A stretch of DNA of 64,000 nucleotides, taken from NCBI RefSeq assembly GCF_000193205.1, contig NC_015278.1, positions 1,798,001-1,862,000 on the forward strand. Direction: 5' to 3'. Shown here piece by piece: positions 37,296 to 46,545 of this stretch. A model generated the notes under the pieces. The model was not told the DNA's origin, ran no database searches, and saw nothing but the letters and a program-made list of their open reading frames with translations. The translations under genes were made by a program, and so were the position numbers. Source of the stretch: Aerococcus sp. Group 1 (lineage in GTDB: Bacteria; Bacillota; Bacilli; Lactobacillales; Aerococcaceae). Position 1 is the stretch's first letter; the number at the start of each line of letters is the position of its first letter.

Positions 37296-38783
37296 TTATA
37301 CTTTCGCTTGCATCTTATTCTCATATAAACGTAAAGCCATCGAAGTCACAAAAGTAAGGACAAAGTAACAACACATCGAGATAAATAGAGGAATCGTCCC
37401 CTGATAGGTTAAGCTGGTCACCGCCCGGGTTTGAAAGGTTAATTCCGCTACCCCAATCGTAGAAACAATGGAAGAATCCTTAATCAAGGTCGCCGCTTCA
37501 TTCACTAAAGACGGCCAGACTGGACGTAAGGATTGCGGGAAGACGACCTTCTTCATGGTGGTCCAGTAATTGAGTCCCAAGGAACGAGCAGCTTCTACTT
37601 GCCCCCGGTCGACGGAAAGAATCCCGCCCCTAAATATTTCTGAAATATAGGCCGCAGCGTTTAGGGAAACTGCGATAATTCCTGATAGCAGGGAAGATAA
37701 GGAGAACAAAGCTCCAACACCCAAGAAAACGAAGAGAACTTGAACCATTAAAGGGGTTCCCCGAACAAACTCAACATAGGCACTGGCCAATTGAGGTAGG
37801 ACAGGTAAGTTTGAAATTCTCATCAAGACGATGATCAAGCCCAGAATAATCCCAGCTAAAATGGCCACTACTGAAATCAACAAGGTGACTTTAATCCCAT
37901 CATAGAAGTAAGGCCAGTAGCTCAACCAGTTCGACTTTTGACTTTGCCGGATCAAGTCATAGGATTCTTCCATCCATTGATCCATTTGTCCCGATTCCAC
38001 ACAGGCGTTCACCGTTTTATTAATTTCTGCTAAGAAGGTGGGTTGGTTATTAGGGATAGCCACCGACTTACCATCAGAGCTTACATCTAAACCAGAAGGA
38101 ATAGCTAAAAGTTCCCCATGTTCAGCAGCAAAGGCCTTGGCTACCGATTCATCGAGGAGCACGGCATCCACCTGGTTAGCCATTAGGGCAGCGACAGCAT
38201 CAGCCGACTTCCGCATGGCTACTTTTTCAGCACTGGTAACCCGTTCGGTCACCAAGGTATCTTGGAGGGTGTTATCGGAAACCCCAATCTTGCCACCTTG
38301 ATCAAAGTAAGAAACATCTTTAATTTTATCTTGGTCTTGCTTTCTAATCACAAAATATTGCTGATCGGACTGGTAGACATCAGAGAAATCCACTTTTTTA
38401 TCCCGCTCTTCGGTATAGGACATCCCGGAAATAATCATATCAACAGACCCGGTCTCCATGGCTGGAATCAGAGAGCCAAATTCCATATCGACAATTTCTA
38501 ATTTCACCCCAAGATCGTCAGCAATTTGTTGGGCGAGGAAAACGTCCGTACCTACTAGGCGGTTTTGGCCATTTTCTAAGACTGTAAACTCAAAGGGAGC
38601 ATAGCCACTCGCTGTACCAAAGCGAAGTACGCCGCGGTCCTTAATTTCCTGAAGTAGTTGATCGTCTTGGGCAACTTGCTTGCCCTCGTTTTCCTCTGCG
38701 TAAACACTGCTTGGACTAAGTAAGATTAAAAGAGTCAAAGCAAACAAACACAGCGCACTAAACATTTTCTTGCATTGATACAT
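37296..38783 (-). CDS. Fused substrate-binding/permease amino-acid ABC importer (first paralogue)
   Basis: 495 residues, same plan as the other paralogue: signal peptide to about 29, SBP_bac_3 domain about 45-275, permease about 285-490 with EAARSLGLNYWTTMKKVVFPQ as coupling loop. The two permease halves are very alike while the binding domains differ more, so the paralogues may take different ligands through the same kind of channel. GGGAGG ribosome site. First gene after the T-box; argH starts 51 bp downstream. The ATPase must come from elsewhere. Confidence 0.9.
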   Translation of the reverse strand: MYQCKKMFSALCLFALTLLILLSPSSVYAEENEGKQVAQDDQLLQEIKDRGVLRFGTASGYAPFEFTVLENGQNRLVGTDVFLAQQIADDLGVKLEIVDMEFGSLIPAMETGSVDMIISGMSYTEERDKKVDFSDVYQSDQQYFVIRKQDQDKIKDVSYFDQGGKIGVSDNTLQDTLVTERVTSAEKVAMRKSADAVAALMANQVDAVLLDESVAKAFAAEHGELLAIPSGLDVSSDGKSVAIPNNQPTFLAEINKTVNACVESGQMDQWMEESYDLIRQSQKSNWLSYWPYFYDGIKVTLLISVVAILAGIILGLIIVLMRISNLPVLPQLASAYVEFVRGTPLMVQVLFVFLGVGALFSLSSLLSGIIAVSLNAAAYISEIFRGGILSVDRGQVEAARSLGLNYWTTMKKVVFPQSLRPVWPSLVNEAATLIKDSSIVSTIGVAELTFQTRAVTSLTYQGTIPLFISMCCYFVLTFVTSMALRLYENKMQAKV

Positions 38784-38845
38784 ATAAATACCTCCCTTTA
38801 TAATAACTAAACATCACTTCAATCAATGAATGGCTCATAAACAAC

Positions 38846-39117
38846 AAAAAAGCCCACCTCCTAAGAGGCGGACTTCTTCCACGGTACCACTCTAATTTGC
38901 GAATAGCTTACTAACTATTGACAACTCTGTTTGGTAACGCAGACATCTGCGAGTTAATCTCAAAACTTCGACTAACTATCTCAGCAAGACGTTTCATTAG
39001 TCATCCTGGGAACCTTGCACCAAACGTTCATCGCTTTGCAGGAGTGAGTTAATTACTTATTTGCTTCATCGATTTCATAAATTAATGTTATTATAAAGGA
39101 CATTCATTTATTGTCAA
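38846..39117 (-). promoter_or_regulatory. Promoter and T-box riboswitch with arginine (CGT) specifier
   Basis: Promoter TTGACA (39112-39117), 16 bp, TATAAT (39090-39095). The leader holds Stem I with GATGAA/AGTAAT on its 5' side, a TTTGGTGCAAG distal loop, and on its 3' side GAAACGT, where CGT (38989-38991) aligns with the specifier position of glyQS-type leaders. The T-box TGGTACCGTGG is at 38879-38889. The terminator AAGTCCGCCTC/GAGGTGGGCTT is followed by six T. It precedes ABC-argH-ABC. Confidence 0.85.
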
Positions 39118-39172
39118 TCTTTATTTTTATTTTTCCTAAAGTTTAATCCTAAAATGAAAAAGAAGCAAGCCC

Positions 39173-40579
39173 TTAGACAAAGATCGTCTTAATTTCTAAG
39201 TAGTCGGCAATTCCGTAAGGACCTTTTTCCCGACCGAGACCGGATTCTTTATAGCCACCAAATGGCGCCCTGGAAGACCCAGAAGCATGGTTAACGAAGA
39301 CATTTCCTGTCCGTAATTGTTCAGCCATGGCTACCGCTTTCTCCTTAGGCCCAACCACATAACCGGATAGACCATAAGCCGAGTCATTAGCGATAGCAAG
39401 AGCCTCTTCTTCATCCTTATAGGTCAATACACATAAAACCGGGCCAAAAATTTCTTCTTGGGCAATGGTCATTTGATTATCTACCTGGGTAAAGACTGTA
39501 GGTTGAACATAGAAACCACTGTGGTCGATATCTTGACCACCTAAGAAAAGCTCAGCGCCTTCATCAATGCCCTTTTGAATATAGTCAAGGACGGTTTCTT
39601 TTTGTTGCGCCGACACCATCGGACCGACCATGGTTTCGCCCTCGCCGGGCATACCGATTTTGACGTGGTCTTGGTAATAAGATTCAATCAATTCCTTGAA
39701 GTCTTCCAGTTCAGCTTCAGGCACTAATAAGCGGGTAAAGGCGGAACAAGTTTGACCCTGGTTGTTTAAAATCGAATCCATAGACTTTTTAACCGCTAAG
39801 TCCTTATCCCCACCGGCTAAGTAGAGCATAACCGACTTGCCACCTAATTCAAGAATTAATTTCTTAATGTTTGGCGCAGCCTTTTCATAGAGACCTCGGC
39901 CAACTTCAGTAGACCCCGTAAAGGAAATCACCGCCACATCAGGGTGCCCCGCCAGGTAGTCACCGACTTCGCTCCCGGAACCAGTGACTAAGTTAAAGAC
40001 GCCATGAGGAAGATCAGCTTCCTCAAAAACTTTGGCATAGACCAAGGCGGTCAAGGGCGTATTGGAAGCCGGTTTAACCACTACTGTATTTCCGGCAATG
40101 AGGGCTGGGGTGACCTTACGCTGAATTTGATTGAGTGGGTAATTCCAAGGAGTGATGCAAGCCACCACACCGAAACCTTCCTTAATAACCCGTGCCCCAT
40201 CGATTTCTTCTTCAAAGTCAAAGTCTTTGGCCGAATCCATATATTCACGCATCTCTTTGATAGCCATAGGAATATGATTATCCTTAGCAAAATTGACCGA
40301 AGCCCCTAGTTCTAAGACCGTGGTCTTAACTAAAAGGTCAGCATATTTCTTCAAGCCGTCATAAACTTTCTCTAAATAGGTTAAACGTTGGTCCACACTT
40401 AAGGCATTCCAATCAGGAAAAGCTGCCTTAGCCGCGGCCACTGCTTGATCAACATCCTCCTGATTACTTTTTTGTACATGATTGATGACTTCTTCTGTCG
40501 CCGGATTAATGACTGGCATTAATTCTTGGCTTGACGATGCTATCCATTCTCCATTGATAAAATTCCGATAGTTCTCCAT
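39173..40579 (-). CDS. NAD(P)-dependent aldehyde dehydrogenase
   Basis: 468 residues. Cofactor motif FTGSTEVGRGLYEKA (about 222-236), Glu in LELGGKSVML (about 247) and the catalytic Cys in NQGQTCSAFTRLL (about 280). Catalytic Asn in ITPWNYPLNQ (about 152). Substrate not predictable. Start at 40579 (MENYRNFINGEW) has GAGGTG eight bases upstream; an in-frame Met two codons earlier is too close to that site. Divergent from the YfcC-type gene. No terminator seen before the T-box promoter region. Confidence 0.92.
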   Translation of the reverse strand: MENYRNFINGEWIASSSQELMPVINPATEEVINHVQKSNQEDVDQAVAAAKAAFPDWNALSVDQRLTYLEKVYDGLKKYADLLVKTTVLELGASVNFAKDNHIPMAIKEMREYMDSAKDFDFEEEIDGARVIKEGFGVVACITPWNYPLNQIQRKVTPALIAGNTVVVKPASNTPLTALVYAKVFEEADLPHGVFNLVTGSGSEVGDYLAGHPDVAVISFTGSTEVGRGLYEKAAPNIKKLILELGGKSVMLYLAGGDKDLAVKKSMDSILNNQGQTCSAFTRLLVPEAELEDFKELIESYYQDHVKIGMPGEGETMVGPMVSAQQKETVLDYIQKGIDEGAELFLGGQDIDHSGFYVQPTVFTQVDNQMTIAQEEIFGPVLCVLTYKDEEEALAIANDSAYGLSGYVVGPKEKAVAMAEQLRTGNVFVNHASGSSRAPFGGYKESGLGREKGPYGIADYLEIKTIFV

Positions 40580-40693
40580 AATCATCACCTCGTTCTTATT
40601 ATCTAAAAAAATCCCAAAAGACTCAAGCAAGAAGAAATGACCGTAATGGACTTATTCATTAATTAAAAGGAATTTCATTTTAAGACATATCAC

Positions 40694-40716
40694 CTAAAGC
40701 GCTATCATGGTACAAT
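40694..40716 (+). promoter_or_regulatory. cre and -10 before the YfcC-type gene
   Basis: CTAAAGCGCTATCA (40694-40707) matches cre at 12 of 14, directly before a TACAAT -10 (40711-40716). It would repress the carrier/dipeptidase pair; the aldehyde dehydrogenase start is 115 bp away on the other side. Confidence 0.55.
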
Positions 40717-40749
40717 AACCCTATAAATATAAAATAAGGAGTGAGAAAA

Positions 40750-42468
40750 ATGAATGAAACCGCTGAGAAAAAACAGCGTTTCCAAACGCCACACACTTAC
40801 GTCATTATTTTTGGTATTGTTCTCGTGGCCTGGTTACTAACATTCATCGTTCCGGCTGGTAAATATACCACCGAAGTTTTGGAATATGAAGGAGCCAATG
40901 GGGAAACCCAAACCCGGACCGTTCTCCAACAAGATTCCTTCCGTTACATGCATCCCTTAAAGGAGGATGTTTTAAGGGACAACTTGGAAGACCTGGTCCA
41001 AGAACCCGCTAAAATGCAAGAACTAGAAGTTGACCAGGAGGATTTATCCCAGCTTCTAGAAAAGTCAGAACCCTTGACCCTGGGGCAGTTAGAAGAGATC
41101 GACTTAGAAGAATCCGAACTCTATGCCATGTATGGGGACAGTATCTACGACACCAGTAAAAATTTAAATAAAACCGCTGGCCTATGGGGAACCCAGGACC
41201 ACTATGGCTTCGGGGTGTTAAACTATATCTTTGAAGGGATTGTTACCGGAGACCGCTATGGTTCCGCCATCGGGATTGTGGCCCTCCTCTTAGTCGTTGG
41301 GGGTTCTTTTGGAATTATTATGCGGACTGGGGCTATTGATGCCGGGATTTATGCCTTTGTCAATAGCGCCAAAGGAATGGAACACTTGGCCATTCCCCTG
41401 CTCTTCTTCCTCTTTTCCTTTGCCGGAGCAACCTTTGGGGCCTCTGAACAGGTTATTCCCTTTGTGATGATTATTGCTCCCTTTATGATTGCCCTGGGCT
41501 ATGACTCCATTACAGCCGTGACCGTTACCTTTGCTGCTTCACAGATTGGTAACGCTTGTTCCTGGATGAGTCCCTTCTCCATCGCCATTGCTCAAGGGAT
41601 CGCTGGGCTTCCGGCCCTGTCAGGGGCTGGCTTTAGGATTGTGATGTGGGTAATTATTACCACCCTCTCCTGCGGCTTTACCATGGTCTACGCGAAGCGA
41701 ATTCGTAAGGCTCCACAATTATCACCCTCTTATGAATCAGACGCCTACTTCCGGACCGATTTAGCCAAGCAAGAGAACGTCAGCCATGAATTTACCCTGG
41801 GCCACAAACTGATCTTATTAGAAATGTTACTGGGCCTGGTATGGATTGTTTGGGGTGTGATGAGTCAAGGCTTTTCCATTCCTGAATTAGCTTCCCAATT
41901 CTTTGTTATGGGCTTAGTATCAGGAATTACCGCCCTAATCTTTAGAATTGACGGCATAACCGTTAATGATATTGCCTTTGCCTTTAAAGATGGGGTCTCT
42001 GACCTGGCGCCTACCGCTGTAGTTGTGGGGATGGCCAAGGGGATTTTACTGGTCTTAGGAGGATCAGACGCGGGGACCTTCTCCGCCTTAAATACCATTC
42101 TCTATGGCGTCGGTAACCTGTTATCTGGTATTCCTAACGTTCTAGGCGCTTGGTTCATGTATATCTTCCAATCCTGTTTCAACTTAGTGGTGACCTCCAA
42201 CTCTGGCCAAGCTGCCCTTACCATGCCAATTATGGCTCCACTGGCGGATATTATCGGAGTCAGTCGTCAAGTTGCCGTCTTGGCCTTCCAATTAGGGTCC
42301 GGTTTTGTGGACGCCTTCACACCAGTTTCTGCTAGCCTGGTGGGTTGCTTAGCAGTCGCTCGGATCGATTGGGCAGATTGGGCTAAGTTCCAAATTAAAA
42401 TGCAGGGTTTCCTCTTTGTTTTAGGGAGCATTGCCATTATTATTGCCATTAGTATCGGTTACAGTTAG
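40750..42468 (+). CDS. YfcC/DcuC-type membrane carrier with extra N-terminal loop
   Basis: 572 residues with about 12 membrane segments. After the first helix (about 15-35) comes an acidic stretch of about 100 residues (38-140, rich in Glu, Asp and Gln) that would sit outside the membrane; YfcC-type proteins are usually about 460-510 residues. Helices with GASEQVIPFVMIIAPFM and NSGQAALTMPIMAPLAD are the family's conserved half-repeats. AAGGAG favours ATG at 40750 over GTG at 40741. Fourteen bases before the dipeptidase gene, so it may import its dipeptides or export products. Confidence 0.85.
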   Translation: MNETAEKKQRFQTPHTYVIIFGIVLVAWLLTFIVPAGKYTTEVLEYEGANGETQTRTVLQQDSFRYMHPLKEDVLRDNLEDLVQEPAKMQELEVDQEDLSQLLEKSEPLTLGQLEEIDLEESELYAMYGDSIYDTSKNLNKTAGLWGTQDHYGFGVLNYIFEGIVTGDRYGSAIGIVALLLVVGGSFGIIMRTGAIDAGIYAFVNSAKGMEHLAIPLLFFLFSFAGATFGASEQVIPFVMIIAPFMIALGYDSITAVTVTFAASQIGNACSWMSPFSIAIAQGIAGLPALSGAGFRIVMWVIITTLSCGFTMVYAKRIRKAPQLSPSYESDAYFRTDLAKQENVSHEFTLGHKLILLEMLLGLVWIVWGVMSQGFSIPELASQFFVMGLVSGITALIFRIDGITVNDIAFAFKDGVSDLAPTAVVVGMAKGILLVLGGSDAGTFSALNTILYGVGNLLSGIPNVLGAWFMYIFQSCFNLVVTSNSGQAALTMPIMAPLADIIGVSRQVAVLAFQLGSGFVDAFTPVSASLVGCLAVARIDWADWAKFQIKMQGFLFVLGSIAIIIAISIGYS

Positions 42469-42482
42469 AAAGTTGGGAAAGT

Positions 42483-43664
42483 ATGAAATTAATCAAACAA
42501 GTCACTGTTTACGCCCCTGAAAAATTAGGGGTTAAAGATATCTTAATGGATAGTTCCAAAATTATTGCCATTGAGGACCACATCACTATTGATAGTAATG
42601 CGATCGACATTGAAGTGATCGACGGTCAAGGCAAAATCGCTACCCCTGGTTTCATTGATAGCCACTTCCACCTCCTAGGAGGCGGTGGTGAGAATGGTTT
42701 TCAGAACCGGACACCAGAAGTCCAATTGAGTCAACTAACCACGGCTGGAGTAACTACTGCCTGTGGCTTATTGGGGACTGATGGGGTCGCACGCGATGAA
42801 ATGGCTCTATTAGCCAAGGCTCGTGGTTTAGAAGCAGAGGGCATCTCTACTTATATCTATGTCGGAAACTACCGTCTCCCGGCAACCACCCTCACCGGAT
42901 CCATCATCAAAGACATTATGGCCATTGACAAGGTGATTGGCATTGGTGAAATTGCTATTTCCGACCACCGCAATGGGGCACCAACCTTTGAACAATTTGC
43001 CCATGCCGCAGCCGATACCCGGACTGGTGGTTTATTAGCAGGTAAGGCCGGCGTGGTCAACTGCCATGTGGGACCCAACAAGGGCCGACTAGAATTCCTC
43101 TTTAAGGCCTTAGATGAAACCGATATTCCAGTCACCACCTTCCTGCCGACCCACTGTGGCCGGAGCCAGGAACTGGTTGACGAAGCCATTGCCTTCGCCA
43201 AACGTGGTGGAACCTTTGACATTACGGGTAGTGAAGACCCTGATATGACCTATGAAAAAGACGGGGAAATTCCTTTTAGAACGGTTCTCAAACAAGTCCT
43301 TGACCAAGGCTTAGATGAATCCTGCATTACCATGAGTTCTGATGGTCAGGGGAGTCTGCCTCGCTTCGATGAAGAAGGCAACTTCCTCCGTATTGGTGTG
43401 GGCAGTGCTAAGTCACTCTTGGTCGGTATTCAAGAAGCTGTTCAAAGAGAAAATATTGCCCTTGAAAAGGCCCTCCCAGCAGTCACCTCTAACGTTGCCC
43501 GTATCCTAAAACTTAACCATAAGGGCCGGTTAGAAGTGGGACGGGATGCGGATATCCTGCTCTTAGATGAAGACAGTCTAGCCATCGATACCGTGATTGC
43601 CATGTCAGAAATAATGATTAAAAACAAAGAAATCATTAAATACGGTACCTTCGAAAATGCCTAA
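42483..43664 (+). CDS. iadA: Isoaspartyl dipeptidase (beta-aspartyl peptidase, M38)
   Basis: 393-residue amidohydrolase that cleaves beta-aspartyl dipeptides formed by damaged Asn/Asp. Metal ligands in GFIDSHFHLLGGGGE (about 57-71), the bridging segment near GEIAISDHR (about 154-162), His in VVNCHVGP (about 193) and in PTHCGR (about 222), and the catalytic Asp in TMSSDGQGS (about 282). Ribosome site GGGAAAG. Second gene of the carrier/dipeptidase unit, ended by a perfect terminator. Confidence 0.9.
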   Translation: MKLIKQVTVYAPEKLGVKDILMDSSKIIAIEDHITIDSNAIDIEVIDGQGKIATPGFIDSHFHLLGGGGENGFQNRTPEVQLSQLTTAGVTTACGLLGTDGVARDEMALLAKARGLEAEGISTYIYVGNYRLPATTLTGSIIKDIMAIDKVIGIGEIAISDHRNGAPTFEQFAHAAADTRTGGLLAGKAGVVNCHVGPNKGRLEFLFKALDETDIPVTTFLPTHCGRSQELVDEAIAFAKRGGTFDITGSEDPDMTYEKDGEIPFRTVLKQVLDQGLDESCITMSSDGQGSLPRFDEEGNFLRIGVGSAKSLLVGIQEAVQRENIALEKALPAVTSNVARILKLNHKGRLEVGRDADILLLDEDSLAIDTVIAMSEIMIKNKEIIKYGTFENA

Positions 43665-43680
43665 AGAAGGCCGAATTAAA

Positions 43681-43713
43681 AGAGCCTGGGACCTATGTCC
43701 CAGGCTCTTTTTA
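43681..43713. terminator. Bidirectional terminator between iadA and the acetamidase gene
   Basis: AGAGCCTGGGAC and GTCCCAGGCTCT around a CTAT loop; T-run on the plus strand and A/T-run on the other. Confidence 0.93.
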
Positions 43714-43720
43714 CTTAGGC

Positions 43721-44623
43721 TTACTCTTTAACATCCTTTAACTTTTCATAACTGGCCTTATCGACCCGAACGCGCATGGAAATATTGGGGTTAACAATCT
43801 GACAAGATTCTAAATGAGCGGAAAAGGTCATGAACATGCCAACTTTATTATAGGATAAGCCGGTTTGAGCCATGAGAAATTCTGCCATCCGGTCATTGGC
43901 TTGGACAACTGCCGTTTCAAAGTCTTCACCGACGCCATAAGAATAATAAGCCTGGTCCGTTTCCACAAAAGGCGTTGGGCAAGGGAAGGACTCGAGGACT
44001 TCAACGGTTAGGTCAACCGAGCCACCGATCTCAACACCACTGCCCCAAATCTCGCCATCACCCATGGCAGCATGCATGTCACCTAAAGCCAGGAGCGCTC
44101 CTTCGACCTCCACAGGCAAGTAAACCACAGAGCCTTCGTTTATTTGATTGTTATCCATATTGCCACCATGTAAGTCAGGCAATCCAGTAGCCACCGCTTC
44201 GTCCTTGGGTGCTGTTCCGATCACACCAATCATCTTATGAACCGGGAAAGTTGCTCCGTAATAGTCAAAGGTCTTTTGGTCTTCACTGACCTTACAGATG
44301 GCTGTCTCTTCTTCAGTAATTTCCTTGGAGAAATATTTGTTGAGCCCTGGAGAAGTCATAATGGCTCCTTGGGGATCTAAATCAATGCTATGAATAGTCA
44401 CTTTCAGCACATTGCCTGGTTGAGCGCCTTCCACATAAATCGGACCAGTTGCTGGATTAATTTCATTAAAATCAATCCCAGAAATTAAGTCCTTTTCATC
44501 CTGGACACTGCCCTTGAAGCAATCCCAGACATCAACCTGCAAACGCTGGCCACTAGCTACCTTAGCAATGGGTTCATGGTTCTTGTCCATAGAGAACACA
44601 TAGTGATCTTTTGTAATATGCAT
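43721..44623 (-). CDS. Acetamidase/formamidase family protein
   Basis: 300 residues of the FmdA_AmdA family, zinc-dependent amidases that hydrolyse formamide or acetamide. WDCFKGSV near 36, the ATGPIYVEGAQPGNVLKV segment near 60 and LGDMHAAMGDGEIWGSGVEI (about 175-194) are typical; His and Asp residues in the last block are the likely metal ligands. The start at 44623 (MHITKDH) has GGAGG. A perfect cre site lies about 70 bp upstream. Real substrate unknown. Single gene, convergent with iadA. Confidence 0.87.
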   Translation of the reverse strand: MHITKDHYVFSMDKNHEPIAKVASGQRLQVDVWDCFKGSVQDEKDLISGIDFNEINPATGPIYVEGAQPGNVLKVTIHSIDLDPQGAIMTSPGLNKYFSKEITEEETAICKVSEDQKTFDYYGATFPVHKMIGVIGTAPKDEAVATGLPDLHGGNMDNNQINEGSVVYLPVEVEGALLALGDMHAAMGDGEIWGSGVEIGGSVDLTVEVLESFPCPTPFVETDQAYYSYGVGEDFETAVVQANDRMAEFLMAQTGLSYNKVGMFMTFSAHLESCQIVNPNISMRVRVDKASYEKLKDVKE

Positions 44624-44689
44624 AAGCCTACCTCCATTATGTCTATTTAAGATTTTATATAGACCTATCATCTCATATTGCTTATAAAT

Positions 44690-44704
44690 AGTAAACGTTT
44701 TCAA
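44690..44704 (-). promoter_or_regulatory. cre site upstream of the acetamidase gene
   Basis: TGAAAACGTTTACT on the minus strand fits TGWAARCGYTWNCW at all 14 positions; TTGAAA at its edge could be the -35. Confidence 0.75.
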
Positions 44705-44759
44705 TGGCATGTTAGAGGATAACTGGAGCAGGAAAAAGAAATTATTTAAAAATAACCAA

Positions 44760-46055
44760 CTAGACTAATCCCAAACGTGCATAAATTTCATCCACTCGGC
44801 GCAAGTGATAAGCCGGATCAAAGGCATCATCAATGGCCGCTTGGTCAAGAGACTGGCGAATTTTCGTATTATTTTCGACTAAGCCTTTAAAATCAAGACC
44901 TTGGTCCCAAGACTTAGCGGTTAGGGGTTGGACTAAATCATAGGCCGCCTCCCTAGAAAGACCTGCATCAATTAATTTTAACAACACCCGTTGGGAGAAA
45001 ATCAAATTGTGGGTGGCCTGCATATTGCGCTTCATGTTTTCTGGAAAGACCGTCAGATTAGCTAAAAGATTACCGAAGCGATGGAGGATATAGTCCACTA
45101 AGATGGTGGTATCGGGTAAAATAATCCGCTCGGCTGAGGAATGGGAAATATCCCGTTCATGCCAGAGACTGACATCTTCCATAGCAGTCACCACGTGCCC
45201 ACGCACTACCCGGGCCAAACCAGTGACATTCTCGCTACCAATGGGGTTGCGCTTATGGGGCATGGCGCTGGAACCCTTCTGTCCCGCAGCAAAGTATTCT
45301 TCCACTTCTCTGACCTCTGACTTTTGTAAGTGGCGGATTTCAGTCGCCATATTTTCCACTCCGGTAGCAATTAGGGCTAAGACTGAAATATATTCTGCAT
45401 GCAAGTCACGTGGCAAGACCTGGGTCGAAATCTCTTGGGCACGAATCCCTAAATGTTCACAAACATAGGCTTCCACTTGGGTGGGAACATTAGCAAAAGT
45501 CCCCACTGCACCAGAAATTTTTCCCGCTTCGACGCCCTTAGCCGCATGTTCAAAACGTTCACGATGACGTTTAAATTCACTATACCAACGGGCCACTTTT
45601 AAACCAAAAGTTGTTGGCTCAGCATGGACCCCATGAGTCCGTCCCATGCAGAGGGTATTTTTATATTTGAGCGCTTGTTTTTTAAGAATCGCTAAGAAAT
45701 CATCTAAGTCTTGGCGGAGGAGGTCATTCACTTGCTTTAATTGGTAACCATAAGCTGTATCCACCACATCGGTCGAGGTCAGGCCATAATGGACCCATTT
45801 CTTCTCCTCGCCCAATGACTCCGAAACACAGCGGGTAAAAGCCACCACATCATGCTTGGTCTCAGCTTCAATCGCTAAAATACGGTTGACATCGAACTTG
45901 GCCCGCTGACGAATTGCTTGGGCATCCTCTTGGGGGATTTCTCCTAATTCAGCCCAAGCTTCAACAGCTAAAATTTCCACTTCCAACCACGATTGGTACT
46001 TGTTCTCATCCGACCACAATTGTCCCATTTCTGGACGGGTATAGCGATTAATCAT
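44760..46055 (-). CDS. purB: Adenylosuccinate lyase
   Basis: 431 residues. Acts twice in purine synthesis, on SAICAR and on adenylosuccinate. Superfamily motifs [14 protein letters not shown] (about 65), [11 protein letters not shown] (about 90), [13 protein letters not shown] (about 137) and the Ser loop [16 protein letters not shown] (about 260) are intact. The start at 46055 ([10 protein letters not shown]) has AAGGAG nine bases upstream. The frame is open to 46163 only because it runs into a palindromic repeat. Divergent from purA, the enzyme before it in AMP synthesis. Confidence 0.96.
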   Translation of the reverse strand: MINRYTRPEMGQLWSDENKYQSWLEVEILAVEAWAELGEIPQEDAQAIRQRAKFDVNRILAIEAETKHDVVAFTRCVSESLGEEKKWVHYGLTSTDVVDTAYGYQLKQVNDLLRQDLDDFLAILKKQALKYKNTLCMGRTHGVHAEPTTFGLKVARWYSEFKRHRERFEHAAKGVEAGKISGAVGTFANVPTQVEAYVCEHLGIRAQEISTQVLPRDLHAEYISVLALIATGVENMATEIRHLQKSEVREVEEYFAAGQKGSSAMPHKRNPIGSENVTGLARVVRGHVVTAMEDVSLWHERDISHSSAERIILPDTTILVDYILHRFGNLLANLTVFPENMKRNMQATHNLIFSQRVLLKLIDAGLSREAAYDLVQPLTAKSWDQGLDFKGLVENNTKIRQSLDQAAIDDAFDPAYHLRRVDEIYARLGLV

Positions 46056-46099
46056 CTGCTTTGACTCCTTTTCTGGCAGTTTCTTCTGCCTTGTGCTTC

Positions 46100-46380
46100 T
46101 TGCCTTCTGGTGCGCCTGTCGCACTCTGTTTAAACCTGCTCCAGTCACAGGACGAACGTCCATTTCACACAGGGTGTGAGACTTGGCGCCTAGGCTTGGA
46201 TGATTGGAGCAAGTCAGAATAAAAGCGAAATATCCGCTTGTTTCTGACTTGTGAAATCACTCCAAGTCTGCTAAGTCAAACCCAACTAAAAACTGTCAAC
46301 GCTCAGGCTAGCTAAGCTTATGATAGTTTTCTCCAATGGTTTCGTCCTTCGTTGTGACTGTCGCACTCTTACTTTATAAA
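46100..46380. repeat. Palindromic module, purB/purA copy
   Basis: Edge motif CTGTCGCACTCTGTTT then AAACCTGCTC at 46105-46140 and far edge CTGTCGCACTCTTAC near 46352. Outer arms CAGTCACA..GGACGAA and TTCGTCC..TGTGACTG pair, and an inner hairpin has CAAGTCAGAA/TTCTGACTTG (about 46208 and 46238). The edges match the secA and proS copies but the stems are different. No gene here. Confidence 0.65.
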
Positions 46381-46444
46381 TGTATGCTATTTTTTAGGGC
46401 AAGCAAGGACTTTTTTATTATTAAAAAGGTCAGAGCCTAAAAAA

Positions 46445-46473
46445 GGTTTTCTTCAAAAAAATTGCGGTATAAT
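46445..46473 (+). promoter_or_regulatory. purA promoter
   Basis: TATAAT at 46468-46473 about 75 bases before the ATG, with a poor -35. A CGAA-containing stretch at 46517-46527 resembles half a PurR box but is not convincing. Confidence 0.45.
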
Positions 46474-46545
46474 ATTTTGGGTGTTAAACCACAAGCTTAC
46501 ATGAAGAAGACACTATTAAGTTCGAATAGACAAAGGAGAAGTCAT

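Noticed and set aside
46056..46163. N-terminal extension of purB
   Set aside because: The extra codons come from the palindromic module; the ribosome site and family start are at 46055.
46517..46527. PurR box upstream of purA
   Set aside because: Only a CGAA core in one half; no partner at the usual distance.
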